A DNA stretch of 5,600 nucleotides from positions 1 to 5,600 of the forward strand of contig JAWWBN010000246.1 in the NCBI GenBank assembly GCA_033720955.1. Direction: 5' to 3'. Below the pieces are notes generated by a model, which made no database searches, had not been told where the DNA came from, and saw only the letters and a list, made by a program, of their open reading frames with translations. Within the stretch, counting starts at the first letter, position 1; every line of letters begins with the position of its first letter. This document shows positions 5,394-5,600 of this stretch, one piece after another. This DNA is from JAWWBN01 sp033720955. Its GTDB lineage: Bacteria; Acidobacteriota; Thermoanaerobaculia; Multivoradales; JAHEKO01. The position numbers and the translations under genes are program-made.

Positions 5394-5600
5394 GGAAGAT
5401 GAGGCCAGAAGCTCCTCGAGCTCCCTCTGGCCGATGACCTCGACGCCCAGGCCGCGGGCCTTCTCCAGCTTGGAGCCCGGCTCCGCGCCGGCGACGACGT
5501 AGTCGGTCTTGGAGCTCACGGAGGAGACCACCCGGGCTCCGGCCGCCTCGAGCCGCTCGCGGGCCTCGTCGCGGGTCATCGACTCCAGGGCCCCCGTCAG
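5391..5600 (-). CDS. ligA: NAD-dependent DNA ligase LigA, C-terminal BRCT domain (5' part outside window)
   Basis: The frame enters from the right edge on the minus strand and shows 69 C-terminal residues ending in TAG. It begins with LTGALESMTRDEARE, continues with AGARVVSSVSSKTDYVVAG, then the strongly conserved PGSKLEKARGLGVEVI and ends with a RELEELL helix and a short serine-rich tail. This is the BRCT domain that closes bacterial NAD-dependent DNA ligase, the essential enzyme sealing nicks in replication and repair by an adenylated-lysine mechanism. The adenylation, OB, zinc-finger and helix-hairpin-helix domains would be upstream, beyond 5600. The ATG at 5579-5577 is internal, since LTGALES before it belongs to the same domain. 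The gene converges on the crotonase gene, and its stop codon coincides with the outer end of the inverted repeat. Another BRCT protein is possible, but the spacing and motif match LigA well. Confidence 0.88.
   Translation of the reverse strand: MTGALESMTRDEARERLEAAGARVVSSVSSKTDYVVAGAEPGSKLEKARGLGVEVIGQRELEELLASSS

Overview
The window is about 70% GC, coding-dense, and reads as ordinary chromosomal DNA from a free-living, high-GC bacterium. The first gene is the C-terminal part of an ASPIC/UnbV (CRTAC1-like) FG-GAP protein. That type is common in Acidobacteriota, Planctomycetota and related environmental phyla. Together with the style of the POT and APC transporters it suggests Acidobacteriota or a neighbouring phylum; this is an impression, since no marker gene with phylogenetic resolution is complete here.

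Layout. (1) Positions 3-620, + strand: 3' end of a CRTAC1-like beta-propeller/ASPIC protein. It overlaps by four bases (GTGA) with (2) 617-1339, +, a six-helix TMEM175-type (DUF1211) potassium channel. A hairpin spans the end of that gene. (3) 1441-2958, +, a complete proton-dependent oligopeptide transporter (POT/PTR2 family) with its own Shine-Dalgarno site. (4) 2930-4252, - strand, an APC-superfamily amino acid permease. It converges on the POT gene, and the two reading frames overlap by 29 bp at their 3' ends. (5) A 170-bp divergent intergenic region with candidate back-to-back -10 boxes. (6) 4423-5193, +, a crotonase-fold (enoyl-CoA hydratase/isomerase) protein that appears to be leaderless and lacks one of the two catalytic glutamates of true hydratases. 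(7) 5194-5390, a 197-bp convergent intergenic region holding a long inverted repeat around a strongly C-rich, G-poor spacer. (8) 5391-5600, -, the C-terminal BRCT domain of NAD-dependent DNA ligase (LigA), cut by the window end.

Functionally, the POT and APC genes form a peptide/amino-acid uptake pair in a protein-using heterotroph. The crotonase would act in acyl-CoA metabolism. The channel is probably translationally coupled to the upstream gene. No mobile-element gene, CRISPR array, tRNA or rRNA was seen. The least explained structure is the inverted-repeat element at about 5244-5393: two 25-nt arms identical at 22 positions when one is reverse-complemented, separated by 76 nt with almost no G on the + strand. 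I regard it as the best candidate for something undescribed, either a dispersed repeat or a structured RNA/terminator region next to ligA.
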